DNA of 41,464 nucleotides from an uncultured Desulfovibrio sp. (GTDB taxonomy: Bacteria > Desulfobacterota > Desulfovibrionia > Desulfovibrionales > Desulfovibrionaceae), in the NCBI GenBank assembly GCA_900541395.1, contig UQJT01000020.1:1-41464 (forward strand), given 5' to 3'. Each line of letters starts with the position of its first letter. The first letter of the stretch is position 1. The notes under the pieces were generated by a model. The model did no database searches. It was not told where the DNA came from and saw only the letters and a list, made by a program, of their open reading frames with translations. Made by a program: the position numbers and the translations under genes. This document shows positions 6,836 to 16,007 of the stretch, in pieces.

Positions 6836-9800
6836 CTACCAATTAAAATGAGGAACACTAAACCAAGTTTGATATTCCTTCCCCCATCTATGCATATTTG
6901 ACAATGAATATTGATCCGCTTCCAATTCAAATGGATTATCACCAGAAGCAAACCCTCCTAAAACATAAAATAAGCCATAAAAAGGTCCGTAATGTTGATA
7001 CTGATATGTATGTTTTTCTTCATGTGTAGAGAACTCTAAATGAGTAATTCCTGATAATCGCAGTGCTAATTGAGGATCGCTTGGAATATAAACACTACTA
7101 TAATTATTTGGGTATATACCTTCTGAATATAATTCAATATTTCCAAATGTAATAGCCCCAGGAATTATATTATTATTAAATATCTTAGCTAACTTATAAA
7201 AAGGTGTATTTGTGAAATTTATAGCATTCCAATCATATATTATTTCAGTTTTCTCTCCAAAAAGTATATTAACTCCTGTCCCCAAAGTCCCCCCTATTAG
7301 ACCAACTATAGTATTAGGGAACGCCCAAGCTCGCCCTAAATCACCATCCAGGCCTTCTTCCACTATATCTTGTATCGTGGATGGAGAAATAAAGAGATTC
7401 ATTTTTATATTGTCCCCCCATATTTCCTCCTGTGCTCTACTCACATCACGATTAAGAGCTTCCGTATCGCTACCATCCCGAACCACGATCTGCCCTTCAC
7501 CCACCGTAGCACGTGTCTTTTGGTAACGATCAAAGCTGGCATAGCCCAATTCTACCACAGGCAGGCGATTAACTCCCCACGAAGTAATACTTTCATTGGC
7601 CTTACTGTCATAGCTTCCGCTCAATCCCCATATTATCGATTCCCCCTTTTTGCTGCCCTGTATATCCGTAAACATCAAAGAGCCTGTATCAATCAACAGA
7701 TTACCCGTGGCCGAAGCTATAAGTCCCCCCTCCAGGCGAGTGGTATCTCCCACGTGGAGTATGGTCTTCTTTTGGCCCAATATACTTGTTTGGGTATTGA
7801 CCCAGCCGGAAGACATATGGGAACTCCCTCCGCTCACACCGACCGAACCGCTCACTCCGGCCCCCACCGTGACGCTGCCGCCGGCGGACCAGGACGAACT
7901 TTCGTTTTCCGTGTGATCCTGCAAACTGGCCACGGTCAGATCGCGGCCCACGTCCATCCACACCGAATCGCCTTCCAGGTGCGCCCCGGCCACGGTCGTA
8001 TCCCGGCCGGACGAGGAGGACAGCGTGTCGCCCGCCGCGATGACGGCGTCGACCCGCGTGTCCGAGCGGCCGGAGGAAGTCGAGCCCGAGGCATAGGCGC
8101 TCATGTTGACGCCTCCGCCGACGCCGCTGGCACCGATGGAGCCTTTCAACCCCACGTCGGCGCCCGCGCTGGAGGAGGTCGTGGAGGACGACCCCGTGTT
8201 CAGGGCCGCGCTTATCGTCAGGTCGCGCCCGGCGTCCAGGCTCACATCCCTTTCCGCCACGACGCGTCCGCCCTCAATAATGATATCGCGCCCGGCTTCC
8301 ACCTGAACGTCCCGGCCCGCGTATACGCCGGAAGGTTGGGCCGTGGACGTCGCGCCGCGATAATCCGTGCGCGACGAGGACGCGCCCGCCGATACGGACG
8401 CCGAAAGCAACTCGGAAAGCCCGCTGTTGACGGCATCCACGTATTGGAGTCCGGCCCCGGCGGCGGTCAGCGCGCTGTATCCCGCCCCGCCGCGTCCGGC
8501 CGTCAGTTCCTCCGGCAGCCTGCCCGTGGCGCGCACCGCGTCCCACGCCTTGGAACCGGCCGAAGCGCTGATGCCCACCTGCGTCTGTTTGATGTATTGG
8601 TGCAGGCTTTCCGTGTCGTACGAGGCGGTCATGTTCCAATCCCGCCCCGCGTCCAGGGCCACATCCCGGCCCGCGTCGATGTGCGAACCCACCTGGTTGA
8701 CGTCGCGCCCGGCCTTGACGGCGACGTCGTTTCCGGCGCTGACCAGGGAACCGGCCGTATAGTCCCCCTGATGTTCCAGGCCCTGTTCCGTGGCGCGATA
8801 TCCGGCGAACAGCCCCAGGCCCGAGGCTGAGAAAGACGCTCCGATGCCAATGCTTTCGCGCTTTTCGCTGTGGGACCGGAAGCCGTATTCCTGCCCCGGC
8901 AGCAGATTGACGTCGCGCCCGGCGCTCAGGCTTGCGTCGTGGCCCGCCGCCACGGCGGACCCGATGATCGTGGCGTCCCGTCCGGCGTCCAGGGTCAGGT
9001 CGTGTCCGGCGCTCAGCACGCTGCCCGCGTTGCCCACGCTTTGGGCCGCGTCCTTGGTCGTGGTCTTGGAGTAAAACTCGAACGTGCCGCCGCTCAGCCC
9101 CAGCAGGCCCGCCCGACTGCGCTTGCTTTCGCTGCGCGCGGCTGCGCTTTCGGCGGCCGCGTTGACGACCACGTCCCCGGCGGCGGCGACCTTCAAATCC
9201 TCGTCCGCCGTGACCGTGGAACCGGAAATCAACACGTTGTCGCCGCCGCCGATGGTCACATTGCGGCCGTGAATGTCGCTCCCCCCGGGGGTGACGGCGG
9301 CCTGTTCGGAGGCGGACGCTTTGGCGGACAGGAACTTGGTGGAACTGGACGCGGAGAACGAGTGAAAGCTTTCCTCCCCGGACACCGCGACCACATCGCC
9401 CGTGGCCGTCAGGGACACGTCGCCCCCGCCGTCCACGGACGAAGCGTGCATCAACAAACGCCCCGGTTCCGCTCCCGTTCCGGCGGTCAGGTTCACATCG
9501 CCCCCGGCCGTCACGGCCGAGCCGACCAACCCGGTTTCGTCGCGTTGCTCGGTGCGGCTGTACCCGCTTTTGAACATCGAGCCCTTGCGGGACTCGTGGT
9601 GGTAATAATGCGATTCCCCCTGCATCGCGATCAGGCTGAGATCGCCCCCGGCCTGAAGCTCCGCGCCGTTCTCAGCGGCCACGCGGCTTCCGGCCAACGT
9701 CAGATCGCCTCCCGCGTCCAACGTGACATCGCCACCGTTCACTGCGCTGCCCATGAAGCCGCTCAACGACGAATGGCCGCCCTTGAAAACGCGGGAGAAG

Positions 9801-12800
9801 GATGCGCTTTCGCCGCCCAAAACAATATCGTTCCCGGCCGACAGAAGCGCTGTCCCCTCGGCGTTTGCCGTGGCGCCGGACAGGAGGATGTCGTTCCCGG
9901 CCCGCATGGTCAGCGCCCCCGAGGCGTTCACCGCCGCCGCCCGCCCGACGCGGGACTCGACGCCGTTGGCCGCCCCGACCTGCTCCAACAGGGTTTCGAG
10001 GCGGATATCCCCGCCCGCCGTCAGGCTGATATCGCCGCCGCTCAGGCCGCCGCTCTGGTTGAGTATACTGCCGTCGGCCCGCGCCACCAGCGCGTTGCGG
10101 CCTATAATATCCCCGCCCCGGTTCAGAATGTCGGCGGTGGAGGCCAGACGCACCACGTCGCCCGCGATCAGTCCGGAATTGTTCACATCGCCGTCGGCCC
10201 GGATGGTCGCGTCGCCGCCGCTCAGCACGGCTCCGCGCGCGTCCAGTTCGGCCAGGGTCTGTTCACACAGATACAGGCGGGGGACCAGCACCGTCTGCCC
10301 CATGTATTCCGTTTCTTCCAGCCAGACGATGTCCCGGGTCAGGCGGGCCGCCTGTTCGGCGCTCAGGCCCGTGCCCACGGTCAGCCCCAGCGCCTTGCCC
10401 TCCTCGGCCGCGTTGTCCATCAGGCGGTGCATGGTTTCGGCGTCGTCGTACACGCCCTCGAACAGAAAACGACTTCCGGTCCGGTCCAGAAGCTGCTCCC
10501 GGATCAGGCGGGTTTCGTAAAACGCGTCGCCCAACAGCCGGGTTTCATGCCGGTTCCGATCCAGCCCCATCAGGTCGAAAAAATACTCCGAACCGTAAAA
10601 CGTCCCCAGGTCGGTCAGCCGGGGGTCGGTCTCGATAAGATAGGGATGACCCGGATCGTCCACCATGACGAAAACGCCGCCCGGCGGAACAATGGACAGC
10701 CGGGGCCGGACGTCGGACCAGTCGCGCTCGACCGGCTTCAGCGTGCCGCCGACCTCGAAATCCGTCATGGCCGGCGTGCCCGAGGCGGTGCCCGCGTAAG
10801 CCTCGCCGCTTTTCATGGCGGCATTGTTGAACGTGGAGGAAGTATGGACGTTCAATGCCCCGGCCGCCGCGATGACGGCGGGCACCACATCCACGACCTC
10901 GCGCAACTGGTAATAGGCCTTGTCGATGGCGCCTATCTGCCAGGTACCGCTGCCGCCGGTGCTGATGAAGGCCCGTTCGATATTCGTGTGGCGCGAAAGT
11001 TCCAGACCCTGATTGCGCAAGCTGCCCGCTTCAATGGAGATGGAACCTCCCGCGGTGATGGAACTGAGCACGTTTTCCAGGCTGCCCGCTTCGATCAGCA
11101 TGTCGCCGCCCGCCATCAGCGATGCCGGAGCGGGCGCGCGGTCCACCACTTCCCGCGAGTATTCCTTCCACTCCTGAAGGCCCTCGTATTTGCCCAGCAG
11201 TTCGGCGGGGATGCCGTATTGCGCGCTCATGGCCGCCACATAGGCCGCCACCGAGCCCGACGCCTTGTTCAAATAACGCCGCAATCGCATGTAGTTCTTG
11301 CTGCCGTCCGGACCGTAAGGGTACAGGGGAGCGGTGGGGTCTTTTTCGTCCTCGGGATCGTAGCGCGCCGCGTTGCTGTCGTGGGGCAGGGAAGTATCGC
11401 CGTACCAGCCGATAATGGTGTAATCGTATCCGTCCGCCACCGTGGTCGTGGTGGCGCTGCCCCCGTCGTTGAACAGGCGCCCGGCCCGGATCACGACGCC
11501 GCCGTCCAGGCTTTCGATGGAGGCCGCCTGATTGTGCAGTTCGGCCATGCGTTCCCCGTCCGTGGCCCCGGTCAGACGGATATCGCCCTTGGCCAGGATA
11601 TCCGCTCCGGCCAGGTTTTCCAGTGTATCGCGGACGGCGGCCGTCAATCCGGACCCGGCATATATCAAGCCCCGGTTGCTCACGGCGCGTCCGGTCAGGT
11701 TCATGTTTCCGGCGCTGATCAGGGCGCTGCCCGCATCCACGCGAATACCGCCGTCCGAAGCCAGATCAAGCGAGCCGGACGCGCTCACCGTGGCCCCGGT
11801 CAGGTCCATATCGCCGACCTGAAGCCGAAGGGCCTGCCCGCCTCCGATTTTTGCATCCGACAAGGCCACCGTTCCGGAAACCGACAGCCCGCCGTCGCCT
11901 CCGGCGTGCAGCAGCGCGCCGCCGTCGGCGCGAAGTTCGGCCGTGCCCAGGTCAAAAGCCTTCCCTGCCGCGATCAGCCCCCCGTTCAGGGTCAGGTCGC
12001 GGCCCAGCCGCATGGTCAACGTGTCGCCCGCGAACAGCGCGCCTGCCGTCGCGGACAGGTCCGCGCCGGACTCCTGCCGGTCGCCCCGCGCCGTATACGC
12101 ATCGGCGTTCAGATACACGTTGCCGCCCGCCAGCAGTCGCCCCCGCTCGTTATCCACCCGTCCGGCCACGACGCTCGCGTCCCGCCCGGCCTTCAGCGTG
12201 CCGTCGCGCAGCGCCAGAGCATCGGCCTGAATGTCCAGATCGGTGCCCTGCGCCTCGGCCCCGCCGCGCGCGCTCAATGTCGACGCTACCAGAGCCGCCC
12301 GCCCCACGGCCGCCGCCAGCGCGGCGTTGTCCAAAGTCAGGGTGTCGGCCCGCAGGCCCAGATTGCGGGCATACAGTTCGGCTCCGTCCAGGCTCAGGCT
12401 TGCGGCGGCGAGGGCGGCGTCGCCCACGACCAGCAGCGACGAACCCCGCTCAAGCCGTAGCGCGCCGTCCGTCTTTACGGTCATATCCCCGCCCGAGACC
12501 ACCCGGGCGCGGCGGGCGGTCAGAGTCGCCGCATCCGCCGTCAGCCGCCGCACGGCGGCCAGTTCGCCGTCGTCCACCGACAGCTCGCCGGTCCGTAACG
12601 TCAGACTATCAGCCCGGACGGCGGCTCCCGTGTCCACCGTCAGAATGGAGGAAACCACGGCCGCCGTATCCGAGGCTTCCGCCGTGGCGGCGTCGGCCAG
12701 AGTCACCCGGTCTGCCCGCACGTCCAGGGAATGTCCGGTCATGCGCGATCCGCCGTCAGCCCGGACTTCGGCCGCCGTCACGGACAGCGCGCCCCCGGCT

Positions 12801-13864
12801 TCGGCCCGGGCCGCTCCGCCCAGGTTCATGCCCCGGTCCGCCGTGATCCGCATGTCTCCGCCCGCGCTCAGCCGCGCCGCGCGCGCCTCCACCGCGCGGC
12901 CCGCCACGGTCAAGGAACCGTCCGCCCCGGCCAGTTCGCCCACGCGCACATCATCCGCGGCGGACAAAAGCGCATCGCCCCCGGCCCGGACATCTCGCAC
13001 GGACAGACGCCCGTCGGCCGTTATGGTCAGCCCGCCCCGGGCCTGGACCATGCCGTCGAGATTGACGCCCACGCCCTTTTCCGTGGAGATCAGCGTGATA
13101 CGCCCGGCGTACATGCCGCCCAGCGCCGAGGAATCAATGGCCACCCTGGGGACCGGCGCGGAGCCGTCCGTCAGGGGCGTGGCCCGCCGCGCGACCGGAT
13201 CGTAGGCATTTTCCCCGGTGACTATGCCGAGATCGGCGGCATACAGGTCCGCATTGATTTCCGCCGCCCGGCTGACCACATCAAACGCGGTCAGATTGGA
13301 AGCGTTGATCCCCTTGCCTTCCACCCGCACGGTTCCTTCCCGCACCTCGATGCGATCCAGGTCGCCCGCGCCGTCCACCACCGGCCGTCCGGTGGTGACC
13401 AGCGCCCGATCCGTGTTGAGAAACCCGCCGCCGTTGATGGTCACGCCGTTGGGATTAGACAGAATGACGTCGGCCCGGTTGCCGCCCACCTCCACGTATC
13501 CTTCGATGCGGGAACGGTTCTGTCCGGTGACTTCATTCAGGATGGTCCGGGCCGGAGCGTGGCCCGCCAGATGGGGATTACCCGCGATGACGCCGCCCAG
13601 TTCGGTCCGGCTGACTGCGGCGGAATTGTTGAGGATGGCCCCCTCGCGGCGGACGTTGAAATCGCTGTACTGGTTGTGGGAAAGCCCGGATGCCGAAGGC
13701 GCGACGATATTGACCAGGGGCACGCCGTTTTGGGCGGCGGTCACGTCGGGCCGCCTGCCGGGCGCGGCGGCGGGGTCGGCCACGATCCCGGCGGCGAAAA
13801 CCGGAGAAGGAACGGTCAACAAGGCCGCCAGTACGTACACCAGACTCCGACGCAACACGTTCAT
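6836..13864 (-). CDS. fhaB: FhaB/CdiA-like two-partner-secretion exoprotein with zincin-like C-terminal module
   Basis: A 2342-residue exported filament protein. It has a signal peptide (residues 1-24, ending in VFAA) and a TPS secretion domain (about 40-250) with NPNGVTINGGGF. This is followed by a long beta-helix of haemagglutinin repeats, with many GGDxxLxAG and AGRDVxLDAGRD units up to about residue 2050. A conserved pre-toxin element lies at 2116-2145 (KTRATVGEGQIVVRDG, then LNRDVSRAQ). The C-terminal module (about 2180-2342) has AWAFPNT, ITFGNIELY and a zinc-protease-like HEEKH (H2281, E2282, H2285), with NPFELEAD (E2313 or E2315) as possible third ligand. No VENN motif is seen. Start: GGGGAGACGGT before ATG. 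DNA is GC-rich down to about 7650 and AT-rich below, so the tip was probably exchanged. It is exported by FhaC upstream. A cell-cell toxin role is inferred; an adhesin with a protease-like tip is the alternative. Confidence 0.9.
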   Translation of the reverse strand: MNVLRRSLVYVLAALLTVPSPVFAAGIVADPAAAPGRRPDVTAAQNGVPLVNIVAPSASGLSHNQYSDFNVRREGAILNNSAAVSRTELGGVIAGNPHLAGHAPARTILNEVTGQNRSRIEGYVEVGGNRADVILSNPNGVTINGGGFLNTDRALVTTGRPVVDGAGDLDRIEVREGTVRVEGKGINASNLTAFDVVSRAAEINADLYAADLGIVTGENAYDPVARRATPLTDGSAPVPRVAIDSSALGGMYAGRITLISTEKGVGVNLDGMVQARGGLTITADGRLSVRDVRAGGDALLSAADDVRVGELAGADGSLTVAGRAVEARAARLSAGGDMRITADRGMNLGGAARAEAGGALSVTAAEVRADGGSRMTGHSLDVRADRVTLADAATAEASDTAAVVSSILTVDTGAAVRADSLTLRTGELSVDDGELAAVRRLTADAATLTARRARVVSGGDMTVKTDGALRLERGSSLLVVGDAALAAASLSLDGAELYARNLGLRADTLTLDNAALAAAVGRAALVASTLSARGGAEAQGTDLDIQADALALRDGTLKAGRDASVVAGRVDNERGRLLAGGNVYLNADAYTARGDRQESGADLSATAGALFAGDTLTMRLGRDLTLNGGLIAAGKAFDLGTAELRADGGALLHAGGDGGLSVSGTVALSDAKIGGGQALRLQVGDMDLTGATVSASGSLDLASDGGIRVDAGSALISAGNMNLTGRAVSNRGLIYAGSGLTAAVRDTLENLAGADILAKGDIRLTGATDGERMAELHNQAASIESLDGGVVIRAGRLFNDGGSATTTTVADGYDYTIIGWYGDTSLPHDSNAARYDPEDEKDPTAPLYPYGPDGSKNYMRLRRYLNKASGSVAAYVAAMSAQYGIPAELLGKYEGLQEWKEYSREVVDRAPAPASLMAGGDMLIEAGSLENVLSSITAGGSISIEAGSLRNQGLELSRHTNIERAFISTGGSGTWQIGAIDKAYYQLREVVDVVPAVIAAAGALNVHTSSTFNNAAMKSGEAYAGTASGTPAMTDFEVGGTLKPVERDWSDVRPRLSIVPPGGVFVMVDDPGHPYLIETDPRLTDLGTFYGSEYFFDLMGLDRNRHETRLLGDAFYETRLIREQLLDRTGSRFLFEGVYDDAETMHRLMDNAAEEGKALGLTVGTGLSAEQAARLTRDIVWLEETEYMGQTVLVPRLYLCEQTLAELDARGAVLSGGDATIRADGDVNNSGLIAGDVVRLASTADILNRGGDIIGRNALVARADGSILNQSGGLSGGDISLTAGGDIRLETLLEQVGAANGVESRVGRAAAVNASGALTMRAGNDILLSGATANAEGTALLSAGNDIVLGGESASFSRVFKGGHSSLSGFMGSAVNGGDVTLDAGGDLTLAGSRVAAENGAELQAGGDLSLIAMQGESHYYHHESRKGSMFKSGYSRTEQRDETGLVGSAVTAGGDVNLTAGTGAEPGRLLMHASSVDGGGDVSLTATGDVVAVSGEESFHSFSASSSTKFLSAKASASEQAAVTPGGSDIHGRNVTIGGGDNVLISGSTVTADEDLKVAAAGDVVVNAAAESAAARSESKRSRAGLLGLSGGTFEFYSKTTTKDAAQSVGNAGSVLSAGHDLTLDAGRDATIIGSAVAAGHDASLSAGRDVNLLPGQEYGFRSHSEKRESIGIGASFSASGLGLFAGYRATEQGLEHQGDYTAGSLVSAGNDVAVKAGRDVNQVGSHIDAGRDVALDAGRDWNMTASYDTESLHQYIKQTQVGISASAGSKAWDAVRATGRLPEELTAGRGGAGYSALTAAGAGLQYVDAVNSGLSELLSASVSAGASSSRTDYRGATSTAQPSGVYAGRDVQVEAGRDIIIEGGRVVAERDVSLDAGRDLTISAALNTGSSSTTSSSAGADVGLKGSIGASGVGGGVNMSAYASGSTSSGRSDTRVDAVIAAGDTLSSSSGRDTTVAGAHLEGDSVWMDVGRDLTVASLQDHTENESSSWSAGGSVTVGAGVSGSVGVSGGSSHMSSGWVNTQTSILGQKKTILHVGDTTRLEGGLIASATGNLLIDTGSLMFTDIQGSKKGESIIWGLSGSYDSKANESITSWGVNRLPVVELGYASFDRYQKTRATVGEGQIVVRDGSDTEALNRDVSRAQEEIWGDNIKMNLFISPSTIQDIVEEGLDGDLGRAWAFPNTIVGLIGGTLGTGVNILFGEKTEIIYDWNAINFTNTPFYKLAKIFNNNIIPGAITFGNIELYSEGIYPNNYSSVYIPSDPQLALRLSGITHLEFSTHEEKHTYQYQHYGPFYGLFYVLGGFASGDNPFELEADQYSLSNMHRWGKEYQTWFSVPHFNW

Positions 13865-13951
13865 ACCGTCTCCCCTTCCCGCCGGTTCGCATCCCCGGCG
13901 GAGCGGTCGAATATCGTTTCCGTCAACGCGGCATGGTTTTCCAAAGTCGCT

Positions 13952-15721
13952 CTAAAACGTATGTCTAAACGACATATACAGTTCCGTTCCCAGCGGACGC
14001 ATAAACGCCGGAGCGGACAGCGCGCGGGAAAGCGTCGCTTCAAACGATGTCCGGCCCAGGGTGCGCAGTCCCGCGCTGACGCCTTGCAGACGGCCGCGCT
14101 CAAAGGGATCGTCCGGGTCTTTGAGGATAACGCCCGCGTCATAGGCGACGAACGCCTGCAAACCGCCCACCGGCCCGTCGCGCCAACGTTCCGGCCAGGG
14201 CAGATCCCAACCGCCCTCCACCCGGACATAGCCGCCGTTTTCGCCGCTCAGGCTGTGTTCCCGAAACCCCCGCACAGTATACAGGCTGCCCAGGCTCAAC
14301 CGTTCCGCCCCATACAGGGTTTGACCGCCCATCTGTCCGGCTGCGGCGATATCCGCATACCATGCCTGGCCGCCCCAGACGAAAGGGCGATGCCAGGACA
14401 GCCGGGCAAACAGTTTGTCGAATCCGGCGCGGGGCACGTCGTGGCCGCCGCCCCGTTCGGGCGAGGCCCCCAGCCAGGGCACTCCCCGCGTATACTCGAG
14501 CAGAGCCGACAGCGAACCGCCGCCCATCGCACGACTGTGGCGCAGCGACGCGGTCAGGGTGGTCAACTGGTAACTGCTGACGGTCAGGCGCAAGCCGTCG
14601 ATGTCGTTGACCACGCGCCGCACGCCCAGGGCCAGCCCCACGGAAGTTTTGCCCACGGCGTTGCGGTGCACCACACGCGAGGCTTCCAGCTTCAGCGTGT
14701 CCGTCGCGCCGTCATAGGCGTAGCCGAAATTCTGCCCCCGTATGGAGGTTTGATAGCAGGAGCGGCCCGCGGACAGGAAAAAGGTCCAATAGCCCAAAGG
14801 CAAGGAACCGTAGAGGGAAAGGCTGTAACTACCGTGGTGGAGGTAATCCGCTTCGCCGGTGGCGCCGCGCAACACCTGTTCCTCCGCCATGCCTGGCGAA
14901 AAAAACAACAGATCCCGGGAAAAAGACAGCGCCCACTGATCGCCGAGCCCGAGGGCGTTGTCCTTTTCCAGAAATACGGAGCCCTGCCAGGCACCGGTGT
15001 CGCTCTGGCCCAGATTGTCGACTCCTCCCCCGAAACGCCAGGATCGGGACGGCCGCAGCTCCACGTACATCACGCTTCCGCCCACCGCGTCTCCCGGCGC
15101 GAGATCGATGGCGGCGTCGCACGAGGGCAGGCGGTTCAGTTGATCAAGCCCCTGTTCGAGGTCCCGCAGATTGAGCGGTTTTCCCTCCAGACCGGGAAAG
15201 GCCGTTCGCAGTCGGTGCTTGTCGCCGGACCCGCCGTCGCGCACCACAATTTTTTCCAAAAAACCTTCCACGGCGAGCAGGCCCAAGCGCCCGGCATCTT
15301 GTTCGTCTGGCCGCACAAAAACCCGGGCCGTGACGTAGCCACGCTCGATATACGCGTTGGTCATATCCCGCAACAGATTGTTGATGTCCGCCATGCTCAG
15401 GCAGCGATGCGAATAACGCTCCGTCACCCGGCGCACCACGCGGGACGGCAGCAGAGTGACGCCTTCGACGTCGATGGCCTCGACGTCCATGCAGGGAGCG
15501 CCGGGAGAGACGGGTTCTTCAGGCAGCGGAGCAAGTTCCGGCCTCGGCGTGGACGCCTCGTTTCGGCGGCGGAATTCGGTTTCCTGTTCGCGTTGCCGTT
15601 CGTCCAGACTCCGCTGAATCTGCTCCTGCCGCCTCAGCATGGCGTCAGGCCCGGCCGCGGCCGAACCCGTCGGCCACCCAAGCCAGCAACAAAGGCATAT
15701 CAGGAACACGGCCGGTTTCAC
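13952..15721 (-). CDS. fhaC: Two-partner-secretion outer-membrane transporter (FhaC/CdiB/ShlB family)
   Basis: A 589-residue Omp85-superfamily transporter that exports the FhaB protein encoded 87 bp downstream. It starts at a GTG preceded by GGGGGA. Visible parts are a signal peptide (to about AAAGP), a charged helix (QEQIQRSLDERQREQETE) like the FhaC plug helix H1, and two POTRA domains. The POTRA region includes VEAIDVEGVTLLP and GYVTARVFV. The beta-barrel carries the family loop-6 motif TVRGF with FREHSLSGENGG, and the protein ends in a C-terminal phenylalanine (MSFRHTF), the usual barrel-assembly signal. The B-then-A gene order is that of cdiBAI loci. Confidence 0.93.
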   Translation of the reverse strand: MKPAVFLICLCCWLGWPTGSAAAGPDAMLRRQEQIQRSLDERQREQETEFRRRNEASTPRPELAPLPEEPVSPGAPCMDVEAIDVEGVTLLPSRVVRRVTERYSHRCLSMADINNLLRDMTNAYIERGYVTARVFVRPDEQDAGRLGLLAVEGFLEKIVVRDGGSGDKHRLRTAFPGLEGKPLNLRDLEQGLDQLNRLPSCDAAIDLAPGDAVGGSVMYVELRPSRSWRFGGGVDNLGQSDTGAWQGSVFLEKDNALGLGDQWALSFSRDLLFFSPGMAEEQVLRGATGEADYLHHGSYSLSLYGSLPLGYWTFFLSAGRSCYQTSIRGQNFGYAYDGATDTLKLEASRVVHRNAVGKTSVGLALGVRRVVNDIDGLRLTVSSYQLTTLTASLRHSRAMGGGSLSALLEYTRGVPWLGASPERGGGHDVPRAGFDKLFARLSWHRPFVWGGQAWYADIAAAGQMGGQTLYGAERLSLGSLYTVRGFREHSLSGENGGYVRVEGGWDLPWPERWRDGPVGGLQAFVAYDAGVILKDPDDPFERGRLQGVSAGLRTLGRTSFEATLSRALSAPAFMRPLGTELYMSFRHTF

Positions 15722-15808
15722 GGCATCCCCCCATTGAGGATATCGAAAAAATCAGCGTTTGCCGAAAATCAGGGGTTGCTGATCCATGCAAAATATAATT
15801 TATTTTTG

Positions 15809-15840
15809 CTTTATACTATACCAATCCGATTTACTGTCAA
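15809..15840 (-). promoter_or_regulatory. Candidate sigma-70 promoter of fhaC-fhaB
   Basis: On the minus strand a consensus TTGACA lies at 15840-15835. An AT-rich -10 region follows (TATAAA at 15815-15810 with a 19-bp spacer, or TAGTAT with 16 bp). It is about 90 bp upstream of the fhaC start codon in an AT-rich stretch. The exact -10 is uncertain. Confidence 0.4.
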
Positions 15841-16007
15841 CCCGATTTGGCGCCCCATGCTTCCTTCCGCCGCTTCCTGTCGCGTTCCTTCCGGGCGGAA
15901 ACGCCCCAACGGATGACAACATGCGCCGACGGCGCTACTATGGCTTGCATCAACCCGGCCCGCAGGCCACGGATTCTTCTTTTCTGCCGACACGACGGAG
16001 CGCCTCT

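Noticed and set aside
8870..12460. A 1196-codon open frame on the plus strand opposite fhaB
   Set aside because: It is the antisense of GC-rich repeat DNA; its protein is low-complexity (many R, A, Q, G, H) without motifs, while the minus strand gives clear haemagglutinin repeats.
12731..15916. A 1061-codon plus-strand frame across fhaB and fhaC
   Set aside because: It runs antisense over two well-supported genes and their gap; no recognisable domain.
15786..16007. Longer N-terminus for the diguanylate cyclase
   Set aside because: The extra 74 residues have no domain character and the ATG at 16008 has a well-spaced GGAG.
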